Source: Sabellastarte sp. h YS-2021
Lineage: Eukaryota; Annelida; Polychaeta; Sabellida; Sabellidae
Assembly (NCBI GenBank): GCA_964017235.1
Contig: OZ024927.1
Span: 25,563,160-25,627,159 of the forward strand
Direction of reading: 5' to 3'
Length of the DNA stretch: 64,000 nt
The notes beneath the pieces are model-generated. The model saw only the letters and a list, made by a program, of their open reading frames with translations. It was not told the DNA's origin and made no database searches. Made by a program: the position numbers and the translations under genes. Positions 41,965 to 53,741 of this stretch are shown here, piece by piece (positions within the stretch are counted from its first letter, which is position 1; each line of letters opens with the position of its first letter).

Positions 41965-42312
41965 GGGACCCAGTCCTGCCAAACTACTTCCCTACATACA
42001 AATTCATCCCTGGTGGCACAGTGGGACCCACCTCTGCCCTATTTCATCCCTACTTCTCGATTTGGTAAAGAGGGACCTGCCTTTTCTTTAGTTCATCCCT
42101 ACTGGTACAGTGGTCTCATCCCTGCCAAATTTCTTCTCTACATGCAAATTCATCCCTGTTGGTGCAGTGGGACCCATTCCTGTCCTAGTTCTTCACTACT
42201 TCATGATTTCTTCTCTCTAGTGGTGCAATGGGACCTACCTCCTCTCTTGTTCCTCCCTGTTGGTACAGTGGGACCTGCCTCCTCTCTACTTCTTCCCTGG
42301 TGGTAGATTGGG
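41965..42312 (+). repeat. Minisatellite of about 40 bp, left copy
   Basis: Degenerate units containing tggtacagtgggacctgcct and cctctctacttcttccctgg. The reverse complement forms the array at 45664-45905. Confidence 0.8.
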
Positions 42313-42394
42313 ACCTGCGTGTTATCCTCATGTAAAGCTGGATAATGTGCATGAATCTCTTATAAAGCATTCATCTGACCAGGTATTTGTAGAC

Positions 42395-42765
42395 TGGTCA
42401 AATGCTACTGTGGGTGGAACCTCATCTGCTGACCTAAAGACTCCTATTGACCCTGTTGCAAATGTGTAATTTGTAGCATGTAAAACCAAATCCACTGATG
42501 GAAGCTGTCTAGAGACCACGCCAACTGCCCCTAAGGCTTCTATTGACCCTTTTTCAAAGGTGGAATTGCCAGCTTCTAAAACCAACTCCATCAATGGGAC
42601 TTGTCGAGAGACCACATCAAGTACCCCTAAGGCTCCTATCAACCCTGTTTCCAACATTGAATTGCAAGCATGTAAAACCAAGTCCACCAATGGAACCTGT
42701 CTACAGATGTCCCCATCTGACCCAAAAGCTGCTATTGACAGTCTTTTGAAAGGGATTATGTAGAG
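42395..42765 (+). repeat. 96-bp (32-codon) tandem repeat
   Basis: tgtaaaaccaaatccactga or a variant at 42479, 42575 and 42671, exactly 96 bp apart. The period is a multiple of three, and the units translate as related peptides with KTKSTNGTC and PKAPIDPVSN-like blocks in one frame, with a single stop in the first unit. It may be the remains of a protein with 32-residue repeats. No known domain recognised. Confidence 0.65.
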
Positions 42766-42901
42766 TGTGAACCAAACCCCCAATGTGGAACATATAGTGA
42801 ACCAGCAATGACAGCTTTGGAAACAATTCAAAAATTGCTTGTCTTGTTTGTAACAATGTACCAGTAAAATAACCAGTAATAGTAAAAGTGTTAAAAAGAG
42901 T

Positions 42902-45384
42902 TTGTGGAACGATAATAAAAAGAATGATTATGTTGAAAACATTAATATGGATTGTATTGATGCATTATTGTATAAAATAAATAATGGGGAGAATATAAGC
43001 ATCAATAGCTGCATTTCTGCCATTGAAACCACATTAATCAACGGTGCTAAAAACACCTTTCAAAAATCTCATGTGTCAAATAGTAAAGGGAACACTTTAA
43101 ATAACCAAAAATCGTTTAAACCTGGGCCATCATTTCTCAAAACAAAGAGAGAATATCATAAAGCAAAGAGAACGTATAGAAAATGTAAATCTGATAGTAA
43201 TTACACTAACTTGTAGAATAAAAGCAGAGTGCTTAAAATCGAGGTTAGACAAGAGAAAGCTAAACAAAATGAAAGGTTTCACAATAAGATAAGAAATCTT
43301 AAGGTTTCAAATAGTAAAGAATATTGGAAACTGATCAAATCAAAGAAAAGTAATAATGTGGGTGCTTCCACATCAGATCTTTTATTGCATTTTAAGAATC
43401 TTAACGAAAACAAATACAGACATACAGATAAATCAAAATGTGATGAAAACACTTGCAAATCAAGTCAGATGGAGAATAAATATATAGATTGCTTGAATAA
43501 TCCAATTGAAGGTGATGAAATTGTCAAAGCTATTGGTAGACTTAAAAATGGCAAATCATGCGGTAGCGATAGTATTCTTAATGAGTATATTATTAACACT
43601 AAACATATGCTACTCCCACTATATACATATTTATTTAATAAAATTATTAATGACGGCGAATTCCCCGAATCATGGAGTACTGGGATCATTATTCCAATTT
43701 TCAAGAATAATGGCGAGACCAATGATCCAAATTGTTACAGAGGTATTACTTTGCTGAGCTGCCTAATCAAGCTGTTCACCTCCGTTATTAACAATCGTCT
43801 CAACAATTTTATTGAAGAGAATAAAATACTTAATGAAAACCAAGCTGGTTTTAGGAAAGGGTATTCACTATCAATAATATATTCCTGGTAAGCTCCTTGA
43901 TAAATTTAATGTGTTCTAGAGAGAAGAAACTGTTCTGTGCTTTTGTTGATTATCAAAAAGCTTTTGATTCTATTTGGAAAGAAGCTTTATGGTCAAAACT
44001 ATTGAAAGAAGGAATCTCTGGCAAGATAATCAACTTATTGAAAAGTATGTACAGTAAAATAAGATCATGTGTAATGGTTAATGGTGTACTATCCGAGTAC
44101 TTTGTTAGCTTTATTGGTCTAAGACAAGGTGAGAACCTATCTCCTATATTGTTCTCTCTATTTATTAATGATTTGGAAGAATACTTACTAAAACATAATG
44201 AAACTGTAAACTTTGATGATGCTTTGTGTAATTAGTACTTAAAAGTAATTGTGCTGCTTTACACAGATGACACAGTAATTTTTGCAGACAGTCCCGAAAA
44301 ACTGCAAAATGGGTTAAATGACTTAGAAATGTATTGTAGATCCTGGCGTCTCACTGTTAACCCAAATAAAACAAAAGTAGTGGTATTTGGTAGCAGTAAA
44401 ATAAAGAACGACTGTAACTTTGTCTTCAACAATCAGACGCTAGAAAATGTATATTTCTTCAAATATTTAGGTATAATCTTTAATTATAATGGCAAATTCG
44501 AATTGTGCAAAAAATATCTCTGCGAACAAGCCAGTAAAGCAATGTTCACTCTCCTTAGTAACAGTAAAAAATTGAACCTGCCTACTGACATTCAATTAGA
44601 CCTGTTTGATAAACTGGTTCTACCACTCTTAACTTATGGTTCAGAAATATGGGGTTGCTCGAATGTTAAAGACATTGAAACAGTACAGACTAAATTTGTT
44701 AAGTATGTTCTTCATGTTAATAAATCAACACCAAACTTTATGGTGCTTGGTGAGAGTGGTAAATTACCAGTAAATTACCATATTGAGTGTAAAATGATAA
44801 ATTTTTGGTTGAGTATTATCAATGGTAGTGAGAGCAAGATGGTTGTGAAAATGTATAAGGTTCTACATCAGAAGTTTATTGATAACTCATACAAATCACC
44901 CTGGCTCAAGTACATACATAAAATTCTTATTAACTGTGGTCTTGGCAATATTTGGGCAGAACATCATAAAACTAGTTTCAATCCTAAATGGCTTAAAGCA
45001 AGTGTGAAACAGAAACTTAAAGATTTGTTTATAAATAGTTGGTGTAATGATATGTATGAAAGTAACACAGGTACTATTTATAGAGAAATAAAGACGAAAT
45101 TTGAACAAGAAAGTTATCTACATCAACTCCCAGGTAATATGTCTTCGATACTCTGTAAATTTAGGCTAAGCAACTTTAAGCTTCCCATTGTAAGAGGAAG
45201 ATACAATAACATACCAAGAAACCAACGTTTTTGCGATTTTTGTGATAAAAACTTACTTGGTGATGAGTTCCATATTTTGTTGGAATGTACAAATGAACAG
45301 ATCAAATATCTCAGAAGTAAACATTTACCAAAGTATTATCAGCGTAATAACAACATGTACAAATTCATTCAACTGTTCGAATAG
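42902..45384 (+). pseudogene. Broken non-L1 LINE ORF: reverse transcriptase and C-terminal region
   Basis: Continuous homology to LINE RT in three pieces of one frame set. It starts with the linker after the endonuclease (YHKAKRTYRK). RT motifs follow in order: LKNGKSCGSDSILNE, NCYRGITLLSCLIKLF, NQAGFRKGYS, FCAFVDYQKAFDSIW, GLRQGENLSPILFSLFINDL, and the catalytic YTDD (about 44263). Then come VNPNKTKVVVFG and the Cys-rich C-terminus FCDFCDKNLLGDEFHILLEC. RQGENLSP and YTDD separate it from the L1-like elements and suggest an I/Jockey/CR1-type clade, which I cannot resolve further. In-frame stops at 43214-43216 and 44233-44235 and a frameshift near 43870 inactivate it. No endonuclease is present upstream, so it is 5' truncated. 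Confidence 0.85.
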
Positions 45385-45663
45385 TCTAGTACAAACAAAA
45401 GGTTACCCGTTAAACTATGCAGGTTTCTCAAAGAAATTTTTAAAATGACAAATGGCTAAAATAAACATGTACTGCTATCGTATATGTATGTATAAAGTAA
45501 GATTGCAACCTAAAGGTGTAACTAGATTCAAGTTGTCATAATTTATTTCAAATCCTTAATCAAACTGTTATATTCACTGAATATATTGTGGGCACAACTA
45601 GTTAAGAATCTTTGTAATGTGCTCCATACATTTTACATGTCTTGAGCTGAATAAAATCTTGAA

Positions 45664-45907
45664 TTAGGGAGGAACTAGAGAGGCGCAGGTCCCACTGTGT
45701 CAATAGGGAAGAACTAGAGAGGAAACAGGTCCCGCTGTACAACTATGGAAGAACTAGAGAGGAGGCGGGTCCCACTGTACCACTAGGGAAGAACTATTAA
45801 GGAGGCGGGTCCCACTGCACCACTAGGGAAGAATTAGAGAGGAGGCGGGTCCCACTGTACCACTAGGGAAGAAGTAGAGAGGAGGCAGGTCCCACTGTAC
45901 CACTAGA
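45664..45907 (-). repeat. Minisatellite of about 40 bp, right inverted copy
   Basis: About six units of ggtcccactgtaccactagg followed by gaagaactagagaggaggcg, 40-41 bp apart. This is the reverse complement of 41965-42312, so the pair brackets the LINE remnant. Confidence 0.88.
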
Positions 45908-46959
45908 CAGAGCTTTGGTAAAAAGTAGTTCTTAGTAACTTGAAAATAATGAATGCTCCCCAACTATTAGCGGTGTTACCATTAGACCCGGTTATAATGG
46001 TACCACCCTCAGTTCAGCGCTGAGGTTTCTTTTGGTCGATTGACGACTGTGTAGTCCTTGACCTTGCAGTAGAAACACATTTTTCGATGACGTTTTGTGG
46101 TTGTCTGCTGTGGTTAGATAACTATGAGGAGAGTTTCAAGGGTGTTTATACACAATCATGTCAAACAACGTTGTAAAAGTACTGTAGAAAATCAAAAATG
46201 CTCCTATGGTAGAAATAGCTTTTTAAAATATATTTCTAATGCAGGTTGAATTTGTGTGATATGCTTCAACCGTGTTTTATAGGCCAATTATCGCCCATTA
46301 CGAGTGGCTTTCCGTAGTACAGTAGATATAAGCCAATTCGTAGTTTCGAGTGCGCATGCTCGAGTCGCTTGTTTATGTTACGAAAGGGACATAAACAAGT
46401 ACACGCGGTTGAATGAAGTACTTTAGAACATAGGGGGTTAAAACTCGTAAAATATATATATCCAAGTTTGATTGGCATTAAATATTACAGAGTGTCTTCG
46501 GAACCGACAAGGACGGGTCACAATTCTTTTAATTTCAGAACCGTCACATTCATATTATAACTATTTGATGTGTGGCTGTTGAATTAAAACATGCTGTCGA
46601 TGAAAATAGATACATAAAACCAGGAAACCAGTCTACTTTTCATCTGCAAACGTGATTAATTTCATTAACCAATGAAATAATTTGTTACTGAAACCTCACT
46701 TGAGACCAAGTATAACAAAGTTTGTATATTTTCCTACAAAATAGCTTCAAAACTAAAGATATTCTAAAATGTCATGTTAGAATAGAAATTTTGCGGTTCC
46801 GATTTTGTTATGAAAACATTTATAAAATATATCAAGGGTAAAGACATTTTTCTTTAAAATGGGTCTTAAAGCAAATAATTGGTGAGCCATTTCCATTGGC
46901 GGTTCTGAAAGGGATTGTTTTCCGACCCGTCAGTGACTGTTCTGAAGCCACAGCGTAAA
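45908..46959. other. No recognisable gene
   Basis: Contains ttgattggcattaaatatta near 46468, which also occurs inverted at 34950-34970; otherwise no assignment. Confidence 0.4.
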
Positions 46960-47146
46960 TATTAATGAACGGCACATATACATCAGCTAAAGAATTCAAA
47001 TAACACTCTATACTTGTGGTAATATGTGTAGAAATATGCCGTTCAAAATTTACACTGAAAACACATACATGTGAACTCTGTCCCTCACCATTGCGTACCA
47101 TCAGTATATCAATAGCAATTGGTGATGGGACAGAAACTCGGTCTAG
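46960..47146 (-). repeat. Inverted partial copy of the 34.4-kb element
   Basis: aatattaatgaacggcac, acactgaaaacacatacatg, tctgtccctcaccattgcgt and ggtgatgggacagaaact match the reverse complement of 34755-34950. The copy stops at the caattggtgatggga end that leads into the taagtct arm in the full element. Confidence 0.75.
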
Positions 47147-48185
47147 GTGTCGAGAGGTTTCGCAGTCTTGGTTGTTTTGCTGTTAATTTGGAAGATTCGC
47201 GGTAAAAACGGGAGACATTTCACGTAATTTTCTCAGATCCTAGAGACGTATTATTTCATTATTTTTCATTTACGTATTAACTTTTTAATGTAGGGCCCCA
47301 ATCAATACTGTATTATATCCAAAAACTAATTGCTAAACACAAAAACCCCAACTTCTTTGAAGTAATTGCTACCACACAAGAGAGCCTAATCCTAGCTGGT
47401 CAAAAGAATTGCAATCGGTATATTGATGTGGAATTAATTGGATGTAGTTGCTGCAAAATATAATATCTTATCTCAATATAATTTCATATTGTCACATACC
47501 ATTAGATTCATGATTGAAAACTGAAAACAATGGCACCCAATGATCAAAATCCGTCTGTTAATAAAAATTTTGTGTCACTCAACTCAAATGTAATAATGAA
47601 AATCTACCGCAAATCATTCAGTGAGTTTTACCGCGAAACCTCCAGATCGCAAAACCTCTTGTAATCACGTACAGTACTAGTAAACACCAGTCCTTTACGA
47701 GAATATTTAAAATTTATACTATATTACACCCCTGCCAGTAGGCGTATTTCACAACCATAATCCGTTGAATCTAGATTCATCAGATTAACAGATTCGCTTG
47801 TGATGTGATTACAGTAGAATCTTAATTTGGATTATAAATCTGTTGATCTACTGTGAGAGTTAAATAAACAGATTCATTGGATTACCCTAGTCCAAGTTTT
47901 CTGTCCCAAAATATGCCTTTTTAAAACTGATGGATAGCATTTTGGGACAGAGTTCCTCGCCACACAAAAAAACTTTAATATCTGAAAATTACTGTCACGT
48001 TAAACTTTAAAATATCCACTTAAATGTATTAACAGTATAAAGCATTTAGATGTAGGAACACAATTTTCTGTGTTTGCAGTAATATAGACACTTTTTCTGA
48101 ACTTCCTGTTTGTATATAAACAATGATGAAATTTTGTAAGTGAAATAATTTTGGTAAATATATCCATTAACTATGCAAAAAGTTT
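47147..48185. other. No recognisable gene; short dispersed repeat at 47735-47890
   Basis: At 47735-47890 agtaggcgtatttcacaacc, then alternating attca/gaatc and tggatt words, resembles the 6.2 and 41.9 kb repeats and includes an internal imperfect inverted repeat. Nothing else supported. Confidence 0.4.
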
Positions 48186-48194
48186 TTTTATTGC

Positions 48195-48372
48195 GTTAAT
48201 ACATCCTATCCAATGGACAATTGCTTTACCGGTCGGCGCGACCGGTCCCGCCAAACGTCAGAAAAAAGACGTCCTGTATATACTACCGGCAGGACCGGTC
48301 ACAGAGTGTGCATTCGCCAGCTGGCGCATCGTACTTCATTTCCTGTTTACACCTCTTGATGTCATAGCATCT
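48195..48372 (+). repeat. Left inverted terminal repeat of the DIRS-like element
   Basis: gttaatacatcctatccaat, gaccggtcccgccaaacgtc, gtatatactaccggcaggac, cttcatttcctgtttacacc. Rich in accggt words. It pairs with 54291-54461 over about 170 bp with few differences. Confidence 0.92.
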
Positions 48373-48505
48373 TCTTTTTCGTTTGGCGCGAAAGAGTGTG
48401 CAGAAGTTTTTCTTCAGAGATACGTTTTTGAAGTTTTACAACATACTCATCCAAGTTTCATGTTTTTTATTAGTACAGAGTATTTCTACAACCTTACTGA
48501 TCATT

Positions 48506-50537
48506 ATGTCGTCTCCTGGACAGAAACGAGGTTCTTGCGGGCACGTTATGGCCCTTTTCGACAACCATCAGAAATGCGCACGTTGTCGTGACAAGGGGGT
48601 GGGAGACGACCCCTGTGTCAAAAAGCTGGATTGCCAGATCTGTAAGGCGTTTACACCTGCGCAGATCCATCAGTTAGCAACTCTGACTTACAAGGCAAGG
48701 AAGGAACGCTCTGAGCAGAAGAAGACTGAAGGTAATGCAAGCACGACCCCCACTCTAGTGGACCCTTTAGAAGTTACACTGTTGGGACGGGTTAGCTGTG
48801 ACAAGTCGCCCTCTGTTGATTCTACTCCAAAGCACAAGATGAAGCGTTCTGATGGTTCCCCAAGGTCTAGTAAACGGAAACGCAGCAGCAAACCTACTTC
48901 AGACGACCTCAAGTCCCTTGATGACAAGTGGAGTGAGAGATTCTCACGTCTGGAAGCCATGCTGGTAAACCAATCCTTTGCTGTTCCGGTGAGACCGGTG
49001 AACATCTGCCTCTGTGGTGCCCAGAGAACACCCTTTCTTTGATCCGGGTGCTTCTACAAGTGTTATGTCTTCTGAGGGCACTGGTGACGTTGCTACGCAG
49101 TTGACGGCTACCCAACCTCCGCTGGGGGTTCTCGGTACTGAGGCTGGGAGAGATGAAGTTGAGAGTGCTACCCACCCTGTTCAGGGCCCTGGTGCCTCCG
49201 AAGTGTTAGCCACCCAACCTTTACTGGTTCCCGGTGCAGGGACGGCCACCCAGCCTGCACAGGCTCCTGGTGCGGGTCCTGTGGTTCTGCCTGCCGGTGC
49301 TGAAACTACGCTGCATAACCAGTCGCCTCCCATTGGCCAGAACTCTGAGGTTGCTAGGGAATCTTATAGTGAGGCTGAGTTGGATACGGAACCGGCATCA
49401 CCGGCTAGTGTTCACTGCCAGGGTGATTTGCCGGACACGGCTACAGATCAGGACCTCTCTGAAGATGCCAATTACAGGGAAATTATTAGAGGGGTGAGAA
49501 GTTTCATGAAGTGGCATGACATCCCGGATTATGACAACTCAGCTGCCTCTATGGATGATAATCCTTTTGCCGGTTCCAGAGTGAAGACTACCGGTAAAGT
49601 GTCAGTTAAATTGCCGGTCGATGAATGGCTCTGCAAAAAACTGGAGAAACTTAATGTAACTTGCTGAAGGTTATCCTTCTAGAAATTCTGAAACCAGTGG
49701 ACTGCTACGTGACCAGTTTGTAAAGACTCCACGCTCTTCAAAGTGGTATGATATGCAAGCAGTTAAGAAGGGAGACGGGTCTACCCAGGCTGTATCCCAC
49801 TGGTCTCCGGAATGGGCAAAGCTGAACAGCATGTTCTCTAGGGTCGCAAGAAGAAGTTTACCTTCTGCTCCAGCTTCCCGTACGTTCAGCCAGGATACCC
49901 TTAGAAGGTGGGAGAAGGCGTTCAGGGAGCAATCCGTGATGTGTAATCACGCTGCTGGATTATCTAGATGTCTGACTAAAGTACAGGACTCCATGGTTAC
50001 CCAGCTGAAGTCTCTCCGGTCAGATTTATCAAAGGGCAAGAGTGCTGAAAGAACGCAGCAGGCTGTTGAAGAGCTTGAATATCTGGTGACTTTTAACAGG
50101 TCAATTTCCCAAGCTATGCAGCGCACCATGCAGAATCTCTCAGAGGGAGTGTTCATCAGCGTGGCCAACCTCACTCTGACACGTCGGGATAGCTATTTGG
50201 AGTTTATTCTTGGTGGAGTTAAACCTGACACCTTAACTGCCTTACGTACATCTCCAGTACACTTACTCTCAATGTTCCCAGACAGCTTACTGGTCAAGGC
50301 AGAAGATGAGATTTCACGTAGTGAGGAGAGGCGTTCTGTGGGTAACACACAGAGGAAACCCTGACGTTTTCATCCGTACGTTCCCTCCAGTACTAGATCT
50401 TCACACCAGCTGGACCGGAAGCCCACTACACCGGCTTGGAAACAAATCAGAGACCGGCAAACTGGTCAGAAAGGTGGAGGTAAAGCCTCAAACTTCAACC
50501 GAAAGCCGGCCAAAGGGTTTAAGAAGCATAAATGACA
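48506..50537 (+). pseudogene. DIRS Gag-like ORF, frameshifted
   Basis: Starts MSSPGQKRGSCGHVMALFDN with a Cys/His-rich segment (CARC, DPCVKKLDCQICK), followed by a basic low-complexity region (KMKRSDGSPRSSKRKR) and a coiled segment. The frame is lost near 49010. Homologous sequence continues in another frame through an acidic Pro/Ala-rich repeat region with APGAG and TQP repeats to KKLEKLNVTC, stops at 49665-49667, and resumes at 49753 with helical Gag-like sequence (WSPEWAKLNSMFSRVARRSL, LSRCLTKVQDSMVTQLKSLR). After another frame change near 50360 the tail HPYVPSSTRSSHQLDRKP..KKHK ends at about 50535. The order matches a single ancestral Gag of about 670 residues. Not translatable as one protein. 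Confidence 0.72.
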
Positions 50538-50615
50538 ATTATTGTGTTTCAAATGTGGTCGGATTGAAGGACTCTGTAATTGTATCCAACAAGATGGAGG
50601 GTTTGAATACCACCA

Positions 50616-52839
50616 GTGACAGACCAGAAGAACAGCAAAGTGACTTTAAATGTAGACTCTCATGTTGCAAATGCTCATATTGTCACCGGGTTGCCGCAAA
50701 GGAAAGGCGTAAATCCCAATGCATGTCAATTGTACACAAAAATAAAATATGTGAAAGATGTTTTTTTGTGTAGGTCACTTGCCTTCTGTAAATCTTGTCA
50801 CCAATGCCCAACATGCTGTTTTAGATCCACCTGTAGGGGCGAGGTTAAACCAGTGTTGGGAGAAATGGGAAACCCTGGGTTTAAGTCCAAAAGTGGTAAA
50901 CATTCTGAGGGAGGGTTACACGCTCCCCTTCCGGTTCAGACCCCACTTGACAAGGTCACCGACTGTAATAAGCAACTACCACAATCCAACCAAACAGTCC
51001 TCCTTTTAGAGGCACTGTATCAGCTGATAAACAAAAATGCAGTCGAACCGGTGGACAATCCAAACTCACTGGGGTTTTACAACCGGCTATTTTTGGTACC
51101 CAAACCCAACAACCGGTGGAGACCGATCCTAGACCTGAGCACCTTGAACACCTTTTTAAACACAGGGTCGTTCAAGATGGAGACCCCAGAGACAATAAGA
51201 ACCTCCCTACAGACAGGGGAGTGGGTCACATCCATAGATTTCAAAGACGCATACTTCCACATACCAATTCACAGTCAGTCCAGGAAGTACATGCGTTTTC
51301 ACCTCCAGGGTCGGTCCTACCAGTTCAAAGCCCTTCCCTTTGGCCTGTCCACAGCCCCCATGGAGTTCACAGTGGTGGCCAAAGAGGTCAAACTCATGGC
51401 ACTTCAAAAGGGTATAAGGATCCACCAGTACCTAAATGACTGGCTGGTGAGAGCCTCTACCCACGACACCTGTCTCCAGCATACTCAAACCCTAGTCACA
51501 CTGTGCCAGGAACTAGGCTGGCTGGTGAACAGGGAAAAGTCAGAACTGGTCCCACAGCAGGTCTTCAACTTCGTAGGTTACCAGTTCGACCTGAAGGAGG
51601 GCAGGGTCAGACCAACAGAGGAACGTTGGCAGACCTTGACAGACAAGATCAGATCAATACTGTCGGATCCGGTATGCCCGGTCCGAAAATTCATGTCCCT
51701 CATAGGTCTACTCACAGCAACAGAAAAACAAGTCCACTTAGGGCGACTACACATGAGACCCATACAGTGGCACTTGAAAAACAACTGGAGGGTTCTAAAG
51801 TCACTGGAAAAGGTGATCCCAGTCCCCAAGTCCCTCCACCCCCATCTAAGGTGGTGGCTGGAGGAAAGCAATGTGCTACTAGGTCAACCATTACACCCTC
51901 TAAAACATGCTCTGCAAATCTTTACAGACGCACCAAAAGAAGGGTGGGGCGCTCACTTAGACGAGCACACTGCAAGGGGAAAGTGGTCCCTACCGGAGGG
52001 CAAGTTACACTTAAACCACTTGGAGCTGAAAGCAGTATTTCTAGCTCTAAAAGAGTTCGAACCCTAGTCTTCAACAAGACAGTGTTGGTAGCTACAGACA
52101 ACACAACAGTGGTTGCCTACATCAACAAAGAAGGGGGGATGAAATCGGGCTCTCTGTGTGCCCTACTGTGGAGAATACTGTCCTGGTGCACCAGGCAGCA
52201 AGTAACCCTCAGGGCACGTCACATCCCCGGCTGGCTGAACGTGATCGCAGACAAGCTATCCAGGCTGGGTCACTTCATCCAGAAGTGTTCCAAGCTGTAT
52301 GTTTAAGGTGGCATCAGCCACAAGTGGACTTGTTTGCCACCAGGTTCAACAACAAACTACCACAGTTTGTATCACCGGTACCAGACCCCCAGGCTTGGGC
52401 AGTGGATGCACTCAGCCTCTCCTGGGAGGGCCTGGACCCATACGCCTTCCCACTGGCAGCCACCTTGGGCAAAGTGGTGGAGAAGCTCCAGGACTACCCC
52501 TGAAACAGAATAATTCTGATTGCTCCAGGGTGGCCCAACATGCCCTGGTTTTGGGACCTGGTAGCAATGTCAAGCCAGATCCCACTGTGTCTGCCCAGCA
52601 TTCCCAACCTAGTGTCTCAGCCATTCAACCAGGTCCTTCACAGGAACCTGTCGAATCTGAACCTTCATGCCTGGCTCCTAGAGCCTCAGCAATCAAGGAG
52701 CAAGGTTTCTCTGAGTCAGTGGCAGCACGAATTGAGGCTCCTGAAAGAAGATCAACCAGATCTGTCTATGAGGCAAAGTGGACCATTTTTACAAAGGGGT
52801 GCCTCAGTAATCGGGTGGACTTCAGGGCACCACCTCTGA
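50616..52839 (+). pseudogene. DIRS reverse transcriptase / RNase H, degraded
   Basis: The first frame (50616-52067) has the RT: NRLFLVPKPNNRWRPILDLS, VTSIDFKDAYFHIPIH, FKALPFGLSTAPMEFT, the active-site box YLND at 51429-51440, GWLVNREKSELVP and FVGYQFD. RNase H begins FTDAPKEGWGAHL with HLNHLELKAVFLALK, then the frame is lost at about 52067. VLVATDNTTVVAYINKEGG and HIPGWLNVIADKLSR follow in a second frame to 52306. A third frame gives VDLFATRFNNKLPQFVSPVP and DALSLSWEGLDPYAFPL, a TGA at 52501-52503, then IILIAPGWPNMPWFWDLV to 52839. Two frameshifts, one stop and loss of the first catalytic Asp (YLDD is usual) show that it is inactive. The tail overlaps the recombinase frame, as in other DIRS elements. 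Confidence 0.88.
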
Positions 52840-53741
52840 AGGCCATTGCTGACTTCCTCCTGCACTTGTTTCAGGAGAAGAAGTTACAACCAGGCACTAT
52901 TGATGGCTACAGATCCGCCATTGCTGACAAACTAGGCAATTCCACCATTAATGTCAGCAAAGATGAGAATCTCCCTCGTCTCCTGGATAGTTTCCATAGA
53001 GACAGACCTAAGGGCAGGAGGGGCATCCCCTCCTGGAACCTTTCACTGGTTTTACATCAGCTCACAAAGGCTCCCTTTGAACCCCTGAAAGAGGCCTTCT
53101 TGAAACATTTAACTTTCAAGACTGTTTTCTTGCTGGCTTTGGGTTCTGGTAAACGCAGGAGTGAGATCCATGCTTGGTTACATAAGAACATCAGACACCA
53201 GTCAGACTGGTCTAAGGTGTCTTTGTACCCCTCACCCAGCTTCCTATCCAAGAACCAGCTGGCTAAGGAAGGTCCAGATAGTGTGGCACCAGTGGTCATC
53301 CCAGCCCTGGCACCATCTCTGGATAGGTCACTCAAGGGTGACAGGTCCCTATGTCCAGTTAGAGCCCTGCGCTACTATTTGGACAGGACTGCAGACCTCA
53401 GGCAGAATAAAGAGTTAGTCTTTGTCTCCTTCAAGAAGGGTTTTGATGAAGACATCTCACCTGCCACCATCTCCTCATGGATCAAACAGACTGTGGTTCT
53501 GTGCTATGAGCTCTCTGACCAGGAGGCCCTCACCTTACATCAGGTTAAAGCCCATGATGTTAGGGCCTTTGCTGCCTCTAAGGCTTTCCAATCAGGGATT
53601 TCCTTAGATCAGATCTTGTCAGCCTGCCACTGGAAATCTCACAACACCTTCACCCAATTCTATTTGAAGGATGTTGCCTGGGCTGACTCGGAGCTTTTCC
53701 ACCTGGGACCTGTAGTGGCTGCCCAGCAGGTGCACCACTAG
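52299..53741 (+). CDS. DIRS tyrosine recombinase
   Basis: Open frame of 480 residues; the true start is probably well inside it, since the first 130 residues overlap the RT frame and look like its shadow. From about residue 140: EAKWTIFTKGC and an N-terminal SAM-like core-binding part (AIADFLLHLFQEKKLQPGTI, DGYRSAIADKLG), then the catalytic domain with the first Arg in LALGSGKRRSEIHAW, a VCPVRALRYYLD-like segment (here LCPVRALRYYLD), HDVRAFAAS (His and second Arg), ILSACHWKSHNTFTQFYL (H/W and nucleophile Tyr) and a C-terminal LKDVAWADSE. All catalytic positions of the family are visible and uninterrupted, in contrast to the broken RT. It would integrate the circular cDNA. Confidence 0.9.
   Translation: MFKVASATSGLVCHQVQQQTTTVCITGTRPPGLGSGCTQPLLGGPGPIRLPTGSHLGQSGGEAPGLPLKQNNSDCSRVAQHALVLGPGSNVKPDPTVSAQHSQPSVSAIQPGPSQEPVESEPSCLAPRASAIKEQGFSESVAARIEAPERRSTRSVYEAKWTIFTKGCLSNRVDFRAPPLKAIADFLLHLFQEKKLQPGTIDGYRSAIADKLGNSTINVSKDENLPRLLDSFHRDRPKGRRGIPSWNLSLVLHQLTKAPFEPLKEAFLKHLTFKTVFLLALGSGKRRSEIHAWLHKNIRHQSDWSKVSLYPSPSFLSKNQLAKEGPDSVAPVVIPALAPSLDRSLKGDRSLCPVRALRYYLDRTADLRQNKELVFVSFKKGFDEDISPATISSWIKQTVVLCYELSDQEALTLHQVKAHDVRAFAASKAFQSGISLDQILSACHWKSHNTFTQFYLKDVAWADSELFHLGPVVAAQQVHH

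Noticed and set aside
42328-42831. A 167-residue minus-strand frame
   Set aside because: It is antisense to the 96-bp repeat, and its open length follows from the in-phase period. The plus-strand peptide is the better candidate, and even that is weak.
34794-47101. A short frame starting MVRNGEGQSSHV in two or three copies of the 34.4-kb element
   Set aside because: The copies share it because the DNA is duplicated. The frames end at different places and substitutions are not concentrated at silent sites, so coding is not supported.
48151-48591. A 146-residue frame across the left DIRS terminal repeat
   Set aside because: It crosses the terminal repeat and overlaps the Gag start in another frame; no domain.
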